A stretch of DNA of 64,000 nucleotides from Ketobacter alkanivorans (GCF_002863865.1 NZ_CP022684.1:2075501-2139500), one strand, 5' to 3'. Positions 9,423 to 18,289 are shown, counted from the first letter of the stretch. The notes: generated by a model not told the origin, from the letters alone. Translations and numbers: made by a program.

Positions 9423-9970
9423 TTCTGGGCATCCTTCATAAATCGGTCAAAGTTAGCGTTCGCATTTTTCTGATAGAAATCTTTAAAGTTCTGATTCAGC
9501 TTGCCAGCCGTGGTAATGGCATCATCCAAGGCCTTCATATCCATCTCGGCAAATGAGTAGATATTACCGCTGTTCTTATCCTTCCAGCGGCCTTTGATTT
9601 TTGCTCCATGCAGCAAGGTCTGCGTGCTGCTGTTAAGGCTTTGCTCAATACTGCTGGTGGCCGTATCACCGGTGCTGGCAGCATAGTCGGTCAGGGTATG
9701 ATCAACGTAGGTGGACACCATGCGCGCTACTTCGGCCCGCGCACGCGTATCGGCGGTGGAGGTTTGCAGGGATTCATCATTCAACGGCGGCGCGAACGCT
9801 ACACCGTAAACGAAGCGCCCGTCATCATTATCCACAGCCTGAGTCCCCTCATTAACCCAGTCCGGGGCACCTCTAATGCCCAAATCGCTTTCAATGGTGG
9901 GGGAACTGCTGCAGGCGGCCATCACAGATAAAGCCAACAACACCCATAGTCCATGCAGATATCGCGTCAT
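9419..9970 (-). CDS. LPP20-family lipoprotein (operon gene 1)
   Basis: A 183-residue lipoprotein (signal VLLALSVMAAC, Cys near 20) whose mature part starts GAPDWVNEGTQAV, the LPP20 P-D-W-V opening, followed by FVYGVAFAPP. It is the first gene of the four-lipoprotein operon and overlaps lpoB by 4 bp. It is a shorter relative of operon gene 4 at 6450-7454. The promoter should lie within 9971-10070, where no clear box was identified. The specific role is unknown. Confidence 0.8.
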   Translation of the reverse strand: MTRYLHGLWVLLALSVMAACSSSPTIESDLGIRGAPDWVNEGTQAVDNDDGRFVYGVAFAPPLNDESLQTSTADTRARAEVARMVSTYVDHTLTDYAASTGDTATSSIEQSLNSSTQTLLHGAKIKGRWKDKNSGNIYSFAEMDMKALDDAITTAGKLNQNFKDFYQKNANANFDRFMKDAQK

Positions 9971-10071
9971 TGCTATGCTCCTATGTCGAATCCTTGTTGT
10001 TATAACCGATTAAGCTTAAACGATTCCTGAACGCTTATCGAATAGGAATCACAAATGGGTAAAAAGGCGAA

Positions 10072-10108
10072 CAAAAAAAAGGGCATTTGCTCACGCAAAC
10101 ACCCTTTT
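10072..10108 (-). terminator. Intrinsic terminator of the FKBP gene
   Basis: Read on the minus strand, AAAAGGGTGTTTGC pairs with GCAAATGCCCTTTT. The stem has 7+5 pairs around a 2x2 internal loop, with a 4-nt loop, and is followed by eight T residues. It lies 22 bp after the stop at 10131. Confidence 0.85.
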
Positions 10109-10130
10109 AAGTCGTTTCTACCTGACTTGG

Positions 10131-10853
10131 TTAGTCGACTTTTTCTACACCCAGCAACTCAACCTCAAACACCAGCACCTGATTCGGGCCAATTTTGGGG
10201 CCAGCGCCACGGGCGCCGTATGCCAGATCAGAAGGAATAACCAGCTTCCACTTGTCACCCACTTTCATCAGCTGCAGCGCTTCCGTCCAGCCTTTGATCA
10301 CGCCATTCACCGGGAAAGAGATCGCTTCACCACGCTCAACGGAGCTATCGAACACTGTGCCATCTGGCAGCGTGCCATGATAGTGCACGTTCACTTTGTC
10401 GTTCGCGTCAGGCGTTTCGCCCTCGCCTTTAGTGATCACTTCATACTGCAGACCGCTTTCAGTCACAGTAACACCTTCACGGGCCTTGTTTTCAGCCAGG
10501 AAAGTCTCACCACTGGATTTGTTCACTTCCAGAGCTTTGCTCTGAGCTTCCTGCTGCTCTTTCACTTTGCGCGCCTGCAGCGCGTTCATGGCAGCAACCA
10601 TTTCTTCCTGACTCATTTGAGAGTCACGACCGTTAAAGCCATCTTCGAAGCCCTGATAGAATGCTTTAACATCCAACTCCTTCAGATCACGCCCCATGCC
10701 TTCGCCAAAACGCTGGCCAATTGCATAGCTGGCTTTCTGGTCTTCGCTCTGCAAAGGCGCAGATTCCGGTTTAGCGGCGGCGTCACTGCCCGCTTCACCC
10801 TTACAAGCCACCAGAGCAGCCAGGGCCGTGGCCACAATTACGTACTTTTTCAT
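10131..10853 (-). CDS. FKBP-type peptidyl-prolyl isomerase, lipoprotein form
   Basis: A 240-residue protein starting at ATG 10853, preceded by AGGAGA; an upstream in-frame start lacks a signal sequence. Residues 1-17 form a lipoprotein signal (AALVAC). Residues about 35-115 match the FKBP N-terminal dimerisation helices (SYAIGQRFGEGMGRDL). Residues about 130-240 are the FKBP fold, with VNVHYHGTLPDGTVFDSS, GVIKGWTEALQLMKVGDKW, IPSDLAYG and VFEVELLGV. It catalyses cis-trans prolyl isomerisation in the cell envelope and resembles FkpA/Mip. It is monocistronic, with its own terminator. Confidence 0.9.
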   Translation of the reverse strand: MKKYVIVATALAALVACKGEAGSDAAAKPESAPLQSEDQKASYAIGQRFGEGMGRDLKELDVKAFYQGFEDGFNGRDSQMSQEEMVAAMNALQARKVKEQQEAQSKALEVNKSSGETFLAENKAREGVTVTESGLQYEVITKGEGETPDANDKVNVHYHGTLPDGTVFDSSVERGEAISFPVNGVIKGWTEALQLMKVGDKWKLVIPSDLAYGARGAGPKIGPNQVLVFEVELLGVEKVD

Positions 10854-11081
10854 GTTTTCTCCTGTCTTAAATGGATACCCGGGAATCCGCTGAATGCGTA
10901 TCGAAAAACAGGGCCAAACAGCCCAGAGGATTTCACAACAACCCCCCCACTTCCTCACCGGATTATTTTGTTATTTGGTCGGGGACGATCCCGATGGTAA
11001 CAGAAAGCCCTAATATCGGAACCATTCACCGGAAAAATTTTGCGTTCTAATGTGCATGTGCTATCACAAGAAAGGTAGATA

Positions 11082-11103
11082 TTGTTTAAACAACACGTAT
11101 AAT
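11082..11103 (+). promoter_or_regulatory. Putative promoter and palindrome of the H1-like gene
   Basis: A perfect TATAAT lies at 11098-11103, 44 bp before the ATG at 11148, and the palindrome TTGTTTAAACAA lies at 11082-11093 just upstream. No convincing -35 hexamer is seen at the usual spacing, so activity may depend on a regulator or an unusual spacing. This is a low-confidence reading. Confidence 0.35.
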
Positions 11104-11147
11104 TGCACGCGAATGCGTCACCAAATCACGGCTGAGGAACTCTGATT

Positions 11148-12122
11148 ATGGCAGCAAAGAAAACCACGGCGAAAGCAGCCGCCGCAAAAACGAAAAAAGA
11201 TCCGGTGGCTGAACTGTCCGCCCAAATAGCTAAACTTGAACAGCAACTGGAAGTGGCCCGTAAAAAAGCGGTGATGAATGCAGCCAAGGCAAGCGCTACG
11301 GCAAAGAAAGCCGTAGACAAAGCCCAAGCTGCCGCGAAGAAAGCCTCTGCCAAAACCGCAGCATCCGCCAACGCCAAACTGACCGAAGCAAAAGCAGCTC
11401 TGGCAGCAGCCAAATCTTCTGAAGCAGCAACCAAGAAAGAAGTTGCAGATGCCGCCAAAGTGAAGAAAGCCGCGGCAGCCGTTCAGAAGCAATTGGCAGC
11501 AGAAGCGAAAGCCGTTGCCAAAATTGCAGCGGACAAAGCCAAGGCGCAAGCCAAAAAAGAAGCCGAAGCCAAGAAGAAAGCGGCTGCCAAAGCCAAGGTA
11601 GCCGCCAAAAAGGCTGCAGTTGCCAAAAAGGCAGCCGCTAAAAAGGCCGCCACCAAGAAAGCGCCAGCGAAGAAGGCAGCGGTAAAGAAAGCCACTGCTA
11701 AAAAAGCGCCAGCAAAAAAGACCGCAGCCAAAAAGGCCCCCGCCAAGAAAGCCGCTGCCGTTAAGAAGGCCGCTCCAGCCAAAAAAGTCGCAGTTAAAAA
11801 AGCAGCCGCGAAGAAGGCTCCAGCCAAAAAAGCGCCTGTGAAAAAAGCCGTGGCTAAAAAGCCAGCCCCAAAAGCACCTGCTCCAAAAGCTGTAGCCAAG
11901 CCTGTTGCCAAAGCTCCTGCAGCAAAACCAGCAGCCAAGCCTGCAGCACCTAAGGCTGAAGCGCCAAAAGCAGTGGCCAAGCCCGCCGCACCCAAGCCGG
12001 TTGCACCAAAACCTGCAGAGCCTGAAGCCCCAAAGGCTGAGGAAAAGCCCTTCGAACTGAAGCCAGTTGAAGCGCCTACTGCTCCGGATCGCAGCATATT
12101 TGATCCACAGAAAGACGCCTAA
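11148..12122 (+). CDS. Lys/Ala-rich histone H1-like protein
   Basis: A 324-residue, very basic, low-complexity protein preceded by GAGGAA. Residues about 18-145 form a charged coiled-coil region (DPVAELSAQIAKLEQQLEVARKKA). Residues about 145-240 are tandem KKA/KKAPAKKA units like eukaryotic H1 tails. Residues about 240-300 switch to KPAAPK-type Pro/Ala repeats, and the last 25 residues are acidic. The composition resembles AlgP-type and other bacterial H1-like DNA-binding proteins, although the N-terminus does not match AlgP as I recall it. It probably binds DNA or RNA non-specifically. It has its own promoter and terminator, and its repeat number may vary between strains. Confidence 0.82.
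   Translation: MAAKKTTAKAAAAKTKKDPVAELSAQIAKLEQQLEVARKKAVMNAAKASATAKKAVDKAQAAAKKASAKTAASANAKLTEAKAALAAAKSSEAATKKEVADAAKVKKAAAAVQKQLAAEAKAVAKIAADKAKAQAKKEAEAKKKAAAKAKVAAKKAAVAKKAAAKKAATKKAPAKKAAVKKATAKKAPAKKTAAKKAPAKKAAAVKKAAPAKKVAVKKAAAKKAPAKKAPVKKAVAKKPAPKAPAPKAVAKPVAKAPAAKPAAKPAAPKAEAPKAVAKPAAPKPVAPKPAEPEAPKAEEKPFELKPVEAPTAPDRSIFDPQKDA
11580..12010 (+). repeat. In-gene tandem AAAKKA / KPAAPK coding repeats
   Basis: The DNA here consists of imperfect repeats of about 12-24 bp built on GCC-AAG-AAA-type codons that encode Lys-Lys-Ala-Pro-Ala and later Lys-Pro-Ala-Ala units. Codon usage differs between units, so these are not recent exact copies. They are coding repeats of the H1-like gene, not a separate element. 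Confidence 0.7.
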
Positions 12123-12147
12123 TAAGATTAATCTTTCATAGGCTTAG

Positions 12148-12182
12148 AAAGGGCTGCATCCTCATCGGATCAGCCCTTTTTT
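12148..12182 (+). terminator. Intrinsic terminator of the H1-like gene
   Basis: A perfect 9-bp stem AAAGGGCTG / CAGCCCTTT (12148-12156 with 12171-12179) has a 14-nt loop and is followed by T residues. It ends just before the ABC-F gene, which argues against using the in-frame ATG at 12184. Confidence 0.88.
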
Positions 12183-12234
12183 CATGCCTGCGAATTGGGT
12201 ATGCTGCCCTCCCCGTATCTCAGTCGGCAAAACT

Positions 12235-14139
12235 ATGATCCAGCTTCAATCCGTTTCCCTCTATCGCGGCAACAAATGCTTGCTCAACGATGCCACATTT
12301 ACAGCCTTTCCTGGCTGGCACATCGCACTGGTTGGGCACAACGGCTGCGGCAAATCATCGCTGTTCACCCTATTAAGAGGGGAAGTGGGCCCAGATGCAG
12401 GCAATGTGCAGCTGGCCTCCGGCAGCCGTATTGCACATATGGCGCAAGAGGTTGAGGCACTGGATCGTACGGCAATCGATTATGTGATGGATGGTGACAA
12501 ACAACTGCGTACCCTGCAGGCCAAACTGGTTCAGGCAGAGGCGGAGAATGATGCGCACGCCATCGCCGAGTGGCACCAAAAGCTGGATGATATCGACGCC
12601 TACACCGCAGAGTCTCGCGCGGCAAAATTACTCAGCGGCCTGGGTTTCAATCAATCCCAGTTTCAATCCACCGTAAAATCCTTCTCCGGCGGCTGGCGTG
12701 TACGCCTGAACCTGGCCCAGACCCTGATGTGCCCCTCCGACATTATGCTGCTGGATGAACCCACCAACCACTTGGACCTGGATGCCATCCTGTGGCTGGA
12801 AGATTGGCTCAAAGCCTATCCAGGCACACTTATACTCATATCCCACGATAGGGAATTCATCGATGAAGTAACCCAGCACGTACTGCATATCGAGCATCAA
12901 CGGCTGAACTACTACAGTGGCAACTACTCCAGTTTCGAAATCCAGCGCGCCGCCCGCCTGTCCAATCAGCAGTCTGCGTTCGAAAAGCAGCAGCGCGAAA
13001 TCGCACACCTGCAATCCTTTATCACCCGTTTCAAGGCCAAGGCCACCAAAGCCAAGCAGGCTCAAAGCCGGGTAAAAGCACTGGAACGCATGGAGAAAAT
13101 CGCGCCTGCACATATCGATTCCCCCTTCCATTTTACCATTCCCGCTGCCAGTAAAATGTCTGACCCGTTACTGGATATAAGAGAAGGCGAGCTTGGTTAC
13201 GCTGGCAATGCCGTATTGCACAAGGTTGCGCTGCAATTAGGGCCATCCTCCCGCATCGGCTTGATTGGCCCCAACGGTGCCGGTAAGTCCACCCTGATTA
13301 AGACATTGGCAGACAGCCTCGAAATGGTATCAGGCAGCAAAAACCTGGGTGAGCATACCCAGATCGGCTACTTCGCCCAACACCAGCTGGACCAACTGGA
13401 TGCGGAGGCCACACCATTCATTACCTTGCAGCGCCAGGCCCCCAGCACCGATGAGCTGACTCTGCGCAAATATCTGGGCAGCTTCGGTTTTCATGGCGAC
13501 GCCGTACATGACAGCATCGCCCGCTTTTCCGGAGGAGAGAAAGCCCGCCTTGCCCTGGCTCTGATCATATGGCACAAGCCCAATCTGCTGTTGCTGGATG
13601 AGCCCACTAACCACCTCGACCTGGAGATGCGTCTTGCTCTGACCCTTGCTCTACAGGAATACGAAGGCGGCCTGGTGCTGGTTTCCCACGATCGCCACTT
13701 GTTACGGGCCAGTACCGACGATCTGTATCTGGTTGCTCACCATCGAGTGGAGCCCTTTAGCGGTGACCTGGATGACTATGCAAAATGGCTAATGGAGTAC
13801 CGTCAGGCCGAGCTGACCGGCTCCCCTGTCAGCGGCGCAGCCCAAGATGATAAAAAGGACAAAAAAGCCGAACGCCAGAAAGCAGCCGAGTTACGCAATC
13901 AACTGCGGCCGCTCAAGAACCGCATCAATAAGCTGGAACAGACGATGGCGGAGCTTGAGAAGGATAAAATCCAAGTTGAAATGGAACTGAGCTCCGACAC
14001 TATCTATGAAAGCCAAAACAAAGAGTCGCTAACAGAGTTGCTGAAACGGCAAGGCAACATTGCATCACGATTGGAAGAAATTGAAATGGAATGGCTGGAG
14101 GCATCCGAAGAGCTACAGAACCTGGAACAAATGCCCTAA
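12235..14139 (+). CDS. ABC-F family ATPase (YheS/Uup-like)
   Basis: A 634-residue cytoplasmic protein with two ABC domains. The first has Walker A GHNGCGKSS near residue 34, signature FSGGWRVR and Walker B MLLDEPTNHLDLD. The second has GPNGAGKST near 344, FSGGEKARL and LLLDEPTNHLDLE. The inter-domain linker (about 235-310) is long, Lys-rich and helical, as in the family. The C-terminal 90 residues form a Lys/Glu coiled coil (RPLKNRINKLEQTMAELEKD). There is no transmembrane segment. ABC-F proteins act on the ribosome as translation factors; the layout best fits the YheS branch. The start at 12235 places the first beta strand at the N-terminus. Confidence 0.92.
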   Translation: MIQLQSVSLYRGNKCLLNDATFTAFPGWHIALVGHNGCGKSSLFTLLRGEVGPDAGNVQLASGSRIAHMAQEVEALDRTAIDYVMDGDKQLRTLQAKLVQAEAENDAHAIAEWHQKLDDIDAYTAESRAAKLLSGLGFNQSQFQSTVKSFSGGWRVRLNLAQTLMCPSDIMLLDEPTNHLDLDAILWLEDWLKAYPGTLILISHDREFIDEVTQHVLHIEHQRLNYYSGNYSSFEIQRAARLSNQQSAFEKQQREIAHLQSFITRFKAKATKAKQAQSRVKALERMEKIAPAHIDSPFHFTIPAASKMSDPLLDIREGELGYAGNAVLHKVALQLGPSSRIGLIGPNGAGKSTLIKTLADSLEMVSGSKNLGEHTQIGYFAQHQLDQLDAEATPFITLQRQAPSTDELTLRKYLGSFGFHGDAVHDSIARFSGGEKARLALALIIWHKPNLLLLDEPTNHLDLEMRLALTLALQEYEGGLVLVSHDRHLLRASTDDLYLVAHHRVEPFSGDLDDYAKWLMEYRQAELTGSPVSGAAQDDKKDKKAERQKAAELRNQLRPLKNRINKLEQTMAELEKDKIQVEMELSSDTIYESQNKESLTELLKRQGNIASRLEEIEMEWLEASEELQNLEQMP

Positions 14140-14153
14140 AACCTCGCCCTCAA

Positions 14154-15404
14154 TCAACGGAACTTATTAGCCTCACCAAGGTTAATATTAGCGGCGGTGA
14201 ACGCGGACAAATCAATCCCATAAGAGCCATCCATCAGCACCGTTTTGATTCGGTGCTGAGTCTCTGCCTGAGACTCCCGCTGAGCCTTGAGATCCACGAT
14301 ACGCTGCTGCATCGGCTGTTTGTTTTCATCCAGCAACAACGCCACTTTAGGCAACAACCGGTTTTCCGGATTCACCGAAAGCACTATACCTACCTCACCG
14401 GCGACCATCTCCACCAATGCTCCAGGTGGATATATCCCGATGCACTCTATAAATTTGACCACCAATTTGGGATCAAACTGACTGCCACTGTTTTCATATA
14501 GAATCTTCAACGCAGTAGCGGAGGTGTTTCCCTTGCTATAGCAACGCTGACTGGTGATGGCATCGTAAGCATCAACAATAGTCACGACTTTGGTATAGAA
14601 GTTCAGCGTATTAGCATTCAAGCCCAAAGGATAACCTTGACCATCCTGCCGTTCATGATGGTTATAGGCGGCAGAAATCACCTCGTTGGGCAATGACGCA
14701 TCTTTTACCAATATATCGCGCCCATGCACCACGTGCAGCTTCATGTGCTCAAATTCTTCCCGCGTAAGACGTTCGGGCTTATTAAGAATCTCTTGATCCA
14801 CCTTCATTTTGCCGACGTCATGCAGCATTCCACACAGCCCCAGTAGCTCCATATGCTTGCGCCCGACACCAACATGACGCCCCAGCGCGATCGCCAGAAT
14901 CCCCACATTAAGACAGTGTTCCGCCGTGTACTTATCCACGCTTTTGATGCGGGTCAGCCACATCATTGCAGAAGGATTACGCTCAATGGAGTTCACACAT
15001 TCCCGAATATGGCGCCTGATTTCCTCTGTCTGAATCGTTTCTTCGTTGTACGCAGAGTGAAGAATACGCTCCACCTCACCATAGCTGCGATGATAGTGAG
15101 TATTCGCCTGCTTAATTTCGTCTTCCACCGGGGTGGTGATCGCGTACTGGAGGGGCTTGGTTCGGCCCACCATTGCCGAGCGTGCATCAACATTAACGCG
15201 ACCGGATTTGAGCACGTCGATGTACACGTACTCACAGATGTTTTTGAGCGCGGTGAGGTCATCCTGGTCATGCACGGGAAACCCCTGGAAGACAAAGGGC
15301 GTATCCAGCCACGGCCTATCCAGCTCCGACACATGCATGCCGAGCCTCAGCTGATCTGTTGGTACTTTAACGGTCTCCCGAGTACGGGTCTTTTTCTTAG
15401 TCAT
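14154..15404 (-). CDS. HD-GYP domain phosphodiesterase with DUF3391
   Basis: A 416-residue cytoplasmic protein. Residues about 10-130 are the DUF3391 region (VPTDQLRLGMHVSELDRPWLDTPF), common before HD-GYP domains. Residues about 155-330 are the HD-GYP domain, with AEHCLNVGILAIALG, the metal motif MLHDVGKMKV, and HHERQDGQGYP. All of these canonical residues are present, so it should hydrolyse cyclic-di-GMP. The C-terminus (about 335-416) is a small extra domain. It faces the ABC-F gene tail to tail, with a 14-bp gap, and is probably monocistronic. No input domain other than DUF3391 is visible. Confidence 0.92.
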   Translation of the reverse strand: MTKKKTRTRETVKVPTDQLRLGMHVSELDRPWLDTPFVFQGFPVHDQDDLTALKNICEYVYIDVLKSGRVNVDARSAMVGRTKPLQYAITTPVEDEIKQANTHYHRSYGEVERILHSAYNEETIQTEEIRRHIRECVNSIERNPSAMMWLTRIKSVDKYTAEHCLNVGILAIALGRHVGVGRKHMELLGLCGMLHDVGKMKVDQEILNKPERLTREEFEHMKLHVVHGRDILVKDASLPNEVISAAYNHHERQDGQGYPLGLNANTLNFYTKVVTIVDAYDAITSQRCYSKGNTSATALKILYENSGSQFDPKLVVKFIECIGIYPPGALVEMVAGEVGIVLSVNPENRLLPKVALLLDENKQPMQQRIVDLKAQRESQAETQHRIKTVLMDGSYGIDLSAFTAANINLGEANKFR

Positions 15405-15677
15405 GGGTCAAAAATTTCATCTACTGCCTAAATCTAACTTTAGCCCAGGAAATCCATTTCGCCCTTAATCACCAACAAAAACCGGGTCTATGACCAGACC
15501 GCCAAACCAACTACAAAATCAAAATAAAGCTATAATTATCATATATTTAAAACCAAAGCCTGCCAACAAACACAGATCAGCTCGCTTTTCACAGGGATAA
15601 TTTTGGCGATTTTCGTCATACTCCCATTCCGCCCTGCAACATAGAATGACCAATCAGACATAAAAGTAAGCCGACCC

Positions 15678-16898
15678 ATGCCCCAGCTCCGACTCGTTCA
15701 GTTCATTCTCCTGTTTTGCATCATCAGCATCGGCATGGGGCAATTCATCGTATTCGCGGTGTTGGCTCCCCTGATTCGCAGTGTCGGACTGCAGGAGATT
15801 CATGGGGGCTTGATCATCTCACTGTCTTCCATTGTGTTTGCACTGAGTAGCGGTGTTTGGGGACGAGTCAGCAGTGTCCAGGGGCGGCGCAAAGTCATGC
15901 TGATTGGTTTGTGTGGCTACACGTTTGGCACACTTCTGTTCTCTGGCGCATTCTATCTGGGGCTGGAGGGCTGGATGCAAGGTACGTTGCTGTTCGTGGC
16001 GCTGTCCATTGCCCGCATGCTGCAATCCACCTTAATGGGTGCAACAACCCCTGCGGCAACCGCCTACATGGCGGATATAACGACGCCAGAACAACGCGTT
16101 AAAGGCATGGGCCTGCTGGGGTCGGGACACAGTCTGGGTACGATACTGGGCCCGGCTGTCGCCGCTCCACTGATTCTGCTGCACTTACTGGCACCCTTGC
16201 TGGCAGCCAGCGCCATTACCCTGTTGGCCGCCGCTGTGGTCTGGAAACTGCTGCCAAGACACGTCATCGCTGAACCGACCAAAGCCGTACATGTGGGCAG
16301 GGAAATTCTCAGCACCTTGCGTTCCTACTTTGATCCCCGCTACTCAGCCACGTTACTGATCGGGGTGCTGATGTTTCTGGGCTACGCCATGTGCCAGCAA
16401 ACCGTAGGATATCTGGTACAGGATCGACTGCAAATATCGGCAGAAGCAACCGCCACCATAGTGGCGCACGCCTTTATCTACTCCGCCGTGTTTGCTCTCA
16501 CGGCGCAACTGATTGTGGTGGCCAGACTGAAACTGGCCCCTACAAGATTGCTGTTTCTCGGCTTACCTTTGATGCTGGCAGGGTACCTGACATTGATGGC
16601 ATTGCAGTCTGAGCGCGAGGCTCTGATCGCGTTTTCCTTCATCGGCTTTGGTTTCGGTTTGGCGTTGCCAGGCTTCTCTGCTTCTGCGTCGCTGTCTGTC
16701 CCGGCGGAGGAGCAAGGGGCAGTGGCCGGGGTTATCGCCGGCGCACCGGCCCTGGGCTTTATCCTTGGGCCGACAATAGGGGCTGTGCTGTATGAATTCA
16801 ATACGATGGCGCCCTACGGGGCCGCAGCCCTGTTGAACGCCATCCTGGCGTTAGCAGTGCTGCGGCGCGGCTTTAAAAAGCACAATGCAAAAGAGTAA
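15678..16898 (+). CDS. MFS transporter
   Basis: A 406-residue inner-membrane protein with 12 predicted helices. Major-facilitator landmarks are GRVSSVQGRRKVMLIG in the loop between helices 2 and 3 (the G-x-x-x-D/R-R-x-G-R-R-x motif), and PEQRVKGMGLLGSGHSLGTILGPAVAAPL in the helix 5 region, typical of drug/H+ antiporters of the DHA1 type. The substrate cannot be read from sequence. It has a free-standing promoter region upstream (15405-15677, AT-rich) and converges with elbB. Confidence 0.85.
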   Translation: MPQLRLVQFILLFCIISIGMGQFIVFAVLAPLIRSVGLQEIHGGLIISLSSIVFALSSGVWGRVSSVQGRRKVMLIGLCGYTFGTLLFSGAFYLGLEGWMQGTLLFVALSIARMLQSTLMGATTPAATAYMADITTPEQRVKGMGLLGSGHSLGTILGPAVAAPLILLHLLAPLLAASAITLLAAAVVWKLLPRHVIAEPTKAVHVGREILSTLRSYFDPRYSATLLIGVLMFLGYAMCQQTVGYLVQDRLQISAEATATIVAHAFIYSAVFALTAQLIVVARLKLAPTRLLFLGLPLMLAGYLTLMALQSEREALIAFSFIGFGFGLALPGFSASASLSVPAEEQGAVAGVIAGAPALGFILGPTIGAVLYEFNTMAPYGAAALLNAILALAVLRRGFKKHNAKE

Positions 16899-16919
16899 AA
16901 CCAATCTTATATTCGTACC

Positions 16920-17576
16920 TCAGGCTCGCGCCAACACTGCCTCCACCAGCTTACCAATACCGACCGCTGCCTGACTGATGCGAATATCCAGCATGTACGC
17001 TGGCGTCGTCACCAATTTGCGCTCCTCATCAATGCACACTTCGTCCACAGCACAGGGGACATGATTGGCCCCCATGGCCATTACGGCTTTGGCTGCATCA
17101 TCTTCGCTACTGCCTAAAGTGCATGCCACCCCCTCACCAAACAGTTTTGGTGCCAGAGCCGGAGCGATGCACACCAACCCTACAGGCTTGCTCTGCTTGT
17201 GTATGCCTTGTACAAACCTCACCAGATCTGCGTTGATGGTCATGTCGGTACCATCCACCGCAAACGATGACAGGTTCTTGGCTACCCCAAAACCACCAGG
17301 CACGATCACAGCGTCATAGTCATTCGGGTTCGCCTCCGCCAGATCCACAATATTACCGCGGCACAAACGCGCAGCTTCCACCATAACATTGCGGGTTTCC
17401 TGCATTTCCTGACCGGTAATATGATTCAAAACGTGCATCTGATTCACGTTAGGAGCCATACATTGATACTCCACACCCGCCTCATCCAGACGCAACTGCA
17501 CCAGTGTTGCCTCATAAACTTCAGCACCATCGAACACACCGCAACCAGACAATATCACTGCTACTTTTTTGCTCAT
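16920..17576 (-). CDS. elbB: Glyoxalase ElbB (DJ-1/PfpI family)
   Basis: A 218-residue cytoplasmic protein starting at ATG 17576. The family fold shows as VAVILSGCGVFDGAEVYEA at the start, AVIVPGGFGVAKNLSSFA at about 85-105, and KPVGLVCIAPALAPKLFG, where the nucleophile Cys sits in V-C-I-A-P. ElbB is a class-I amidotransferase-like protein with reported glyoxalase activity, historically linked to isoprenoid synthesis in E. coli. The short gap to the downstream GFA gene and the shared strand suggest possible co-transcription from the GFA side. Confidence 0.93.
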   Translation of the reverse strand: MSKKVAVILSGCGVFDGAEVYEATLVQLRLDEAGVEYQCMAPNVNQMHVLNHITGQEMQETRNVMVEAARLCRGNIVDLAEANPNDYDAVIVPGGFGVAKNLSSFAVDGTDMTINADLVRFVQGIHKQSKPVGLVCIAPALAPKLFGEGVACTLGSSEDDAAKAVMAMGANHVPCAVDEVCIDEERKLVTTPAYMLDIRISQAAVGIGKLVEAVLARA

Positions 17577-17615
17577 ATTCAGCCTCCACTTCGATTCGTT
17601 AAACACCACAACAGC

Positions 17616-17999
17616 TTACGATTCCTGACTTAAATGCGCCACCTTGTGAGCGTGCTGCTCCCAGTTCTGCCCATCAAACGGCTCGATGGTAAGCTGCGGC
17701 GGACGCGTATCCAGGCAACGTACATTCACATCCACCCCGTCAGGATTGGATCGGGGTATATAAAATGACTTTACACCGCAGGTCTTACAGAACGAATGCT
17801 TGGCCACACCGGTATTGAAGGTATAGGTGGTCAGATTATCTTCACCGCTGAGCAGCTGAAACTTCGATTTGGGCAGAATCAAATGCAAGTAGCCCGACTT
17901 GGAGCAAATCGAACAATTGCAATCCGCACATTCAATATGCTCAGGTGCTTCTATAAGAAATCGTACCGCGCCACAATGACAACCACCCTGATATTGCAT
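17616..17999 (-). CDS. GFA-family (CENP-V/GFA domain) zinc protein
   Basis: A 127-residue protein. ATG at 17999 has GGAGG seven bases upstream; a TTG six bases further up is less likely. The zinc-binding cysteines of the glutathione-dependent formaldehyde-activating (GFA) fold are visible: GGCHCGAVRF, then CADCNCSICSKSGY, then SFCKTCGVKSFY. Family members bind zinc and some bind glutathione, but most have no proven reaction. It lies 39 bp upstream of elbB on the same strand. Confidence 0.9.
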   Translation of the reverse strand: MQYQGGCHCGAVRFLIEAPEHIECADCNCSICSKSGYLHLILPKSKFQLLSGEDNLTTYTFNTGVAKHSFCKTCGVKSFYIPRSNPDGVDVNVRCLDTRPPQLTIEPFDGQNWEQHAHKVAHLSQES

Positions 18000-18028
18000 T
18001 AACAACCCTCCTTTGCAGAATTAAAAGC

Positions 18029-18063
18029 AAAAAAAAGGGCAGACCCGAAGGGCTGCCCTTTTT
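18029..18063 (-). terminator. Intrinsic terminator of the cold-shock gene
   Basis: A perfect 11-bp stem AAAAAGGGCAG / CTGCCCTTTTT (18032-18042 with 18053-18063) has a 10-nt loop and, on the minus strand, is followed by a run of T (complement of 18029-18036). It sits 16 bp past the stop of the cold-shock gene. Confidence 0.92.
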
Positions 18064-18079
18064 CACAATCCAATCGAAA

Positions 18080-18289
18080 TTAGATTGCTACGATATTCTC
18101 GGCTTGAGGACCTTTCTGGCCCTGAGTCACAGTGAACTCAACCTGCTGGCCTTCAGCCAGAGTTTTGAATCCAGAGCTCTGAATAGCGCTGAAATGTGCG
18201 AACACATCAGGGCCAGACTCTTGCTCGATGAAACCAAAACCTTTAGATTCGTTGAACCACTTAACGGTGCCTTTTACTTTGTTTGACAT
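18080..18289 (-). CDS. Cold-shock domain protein (CspA family)
   Basis: A 69-residue single cold-shock domain. The RNA-binding motifs are present: [19 protein letters not shown] (RNP1, K-G-F-G-F-I) and VFAHFSAI (RNP2). The start at 18289 gives the standard family length. It acts as an RNA chaperone or transcription antiterminator in the cytoplasm. The 5' region to about 18460 is AT-rich and long enough for the structured leader typical of csp genes; no specific cold box was identified. Monocistronic. Confidence 0.97.
   Translation of the reverse strand: MSNKVKGTVKWFNESKGFGFIEQESGPDVFAHFSAIQSSGFKTLAEGQQVEFTVTQGQKGPQAENIVAI

Noticed and set aside
11580..12010. Repeats resembling a CRISPR or mobile repeat array
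   Set aside because: Repeat units are short, irregular and in frame with Lys/Ala/Pro coding; there are no spacers of constant length and no cas genes.
11483..12097. A 204-codon minus-strand open frame opposite the H1-like gene
   Set aside because: It is the antisense shadow of Lys/Ala repeats, giving Phe/Ala/Gly-rich sequence with no family match; the plus-strand gene has a ribosome binding site, a promoter box and a terminator.
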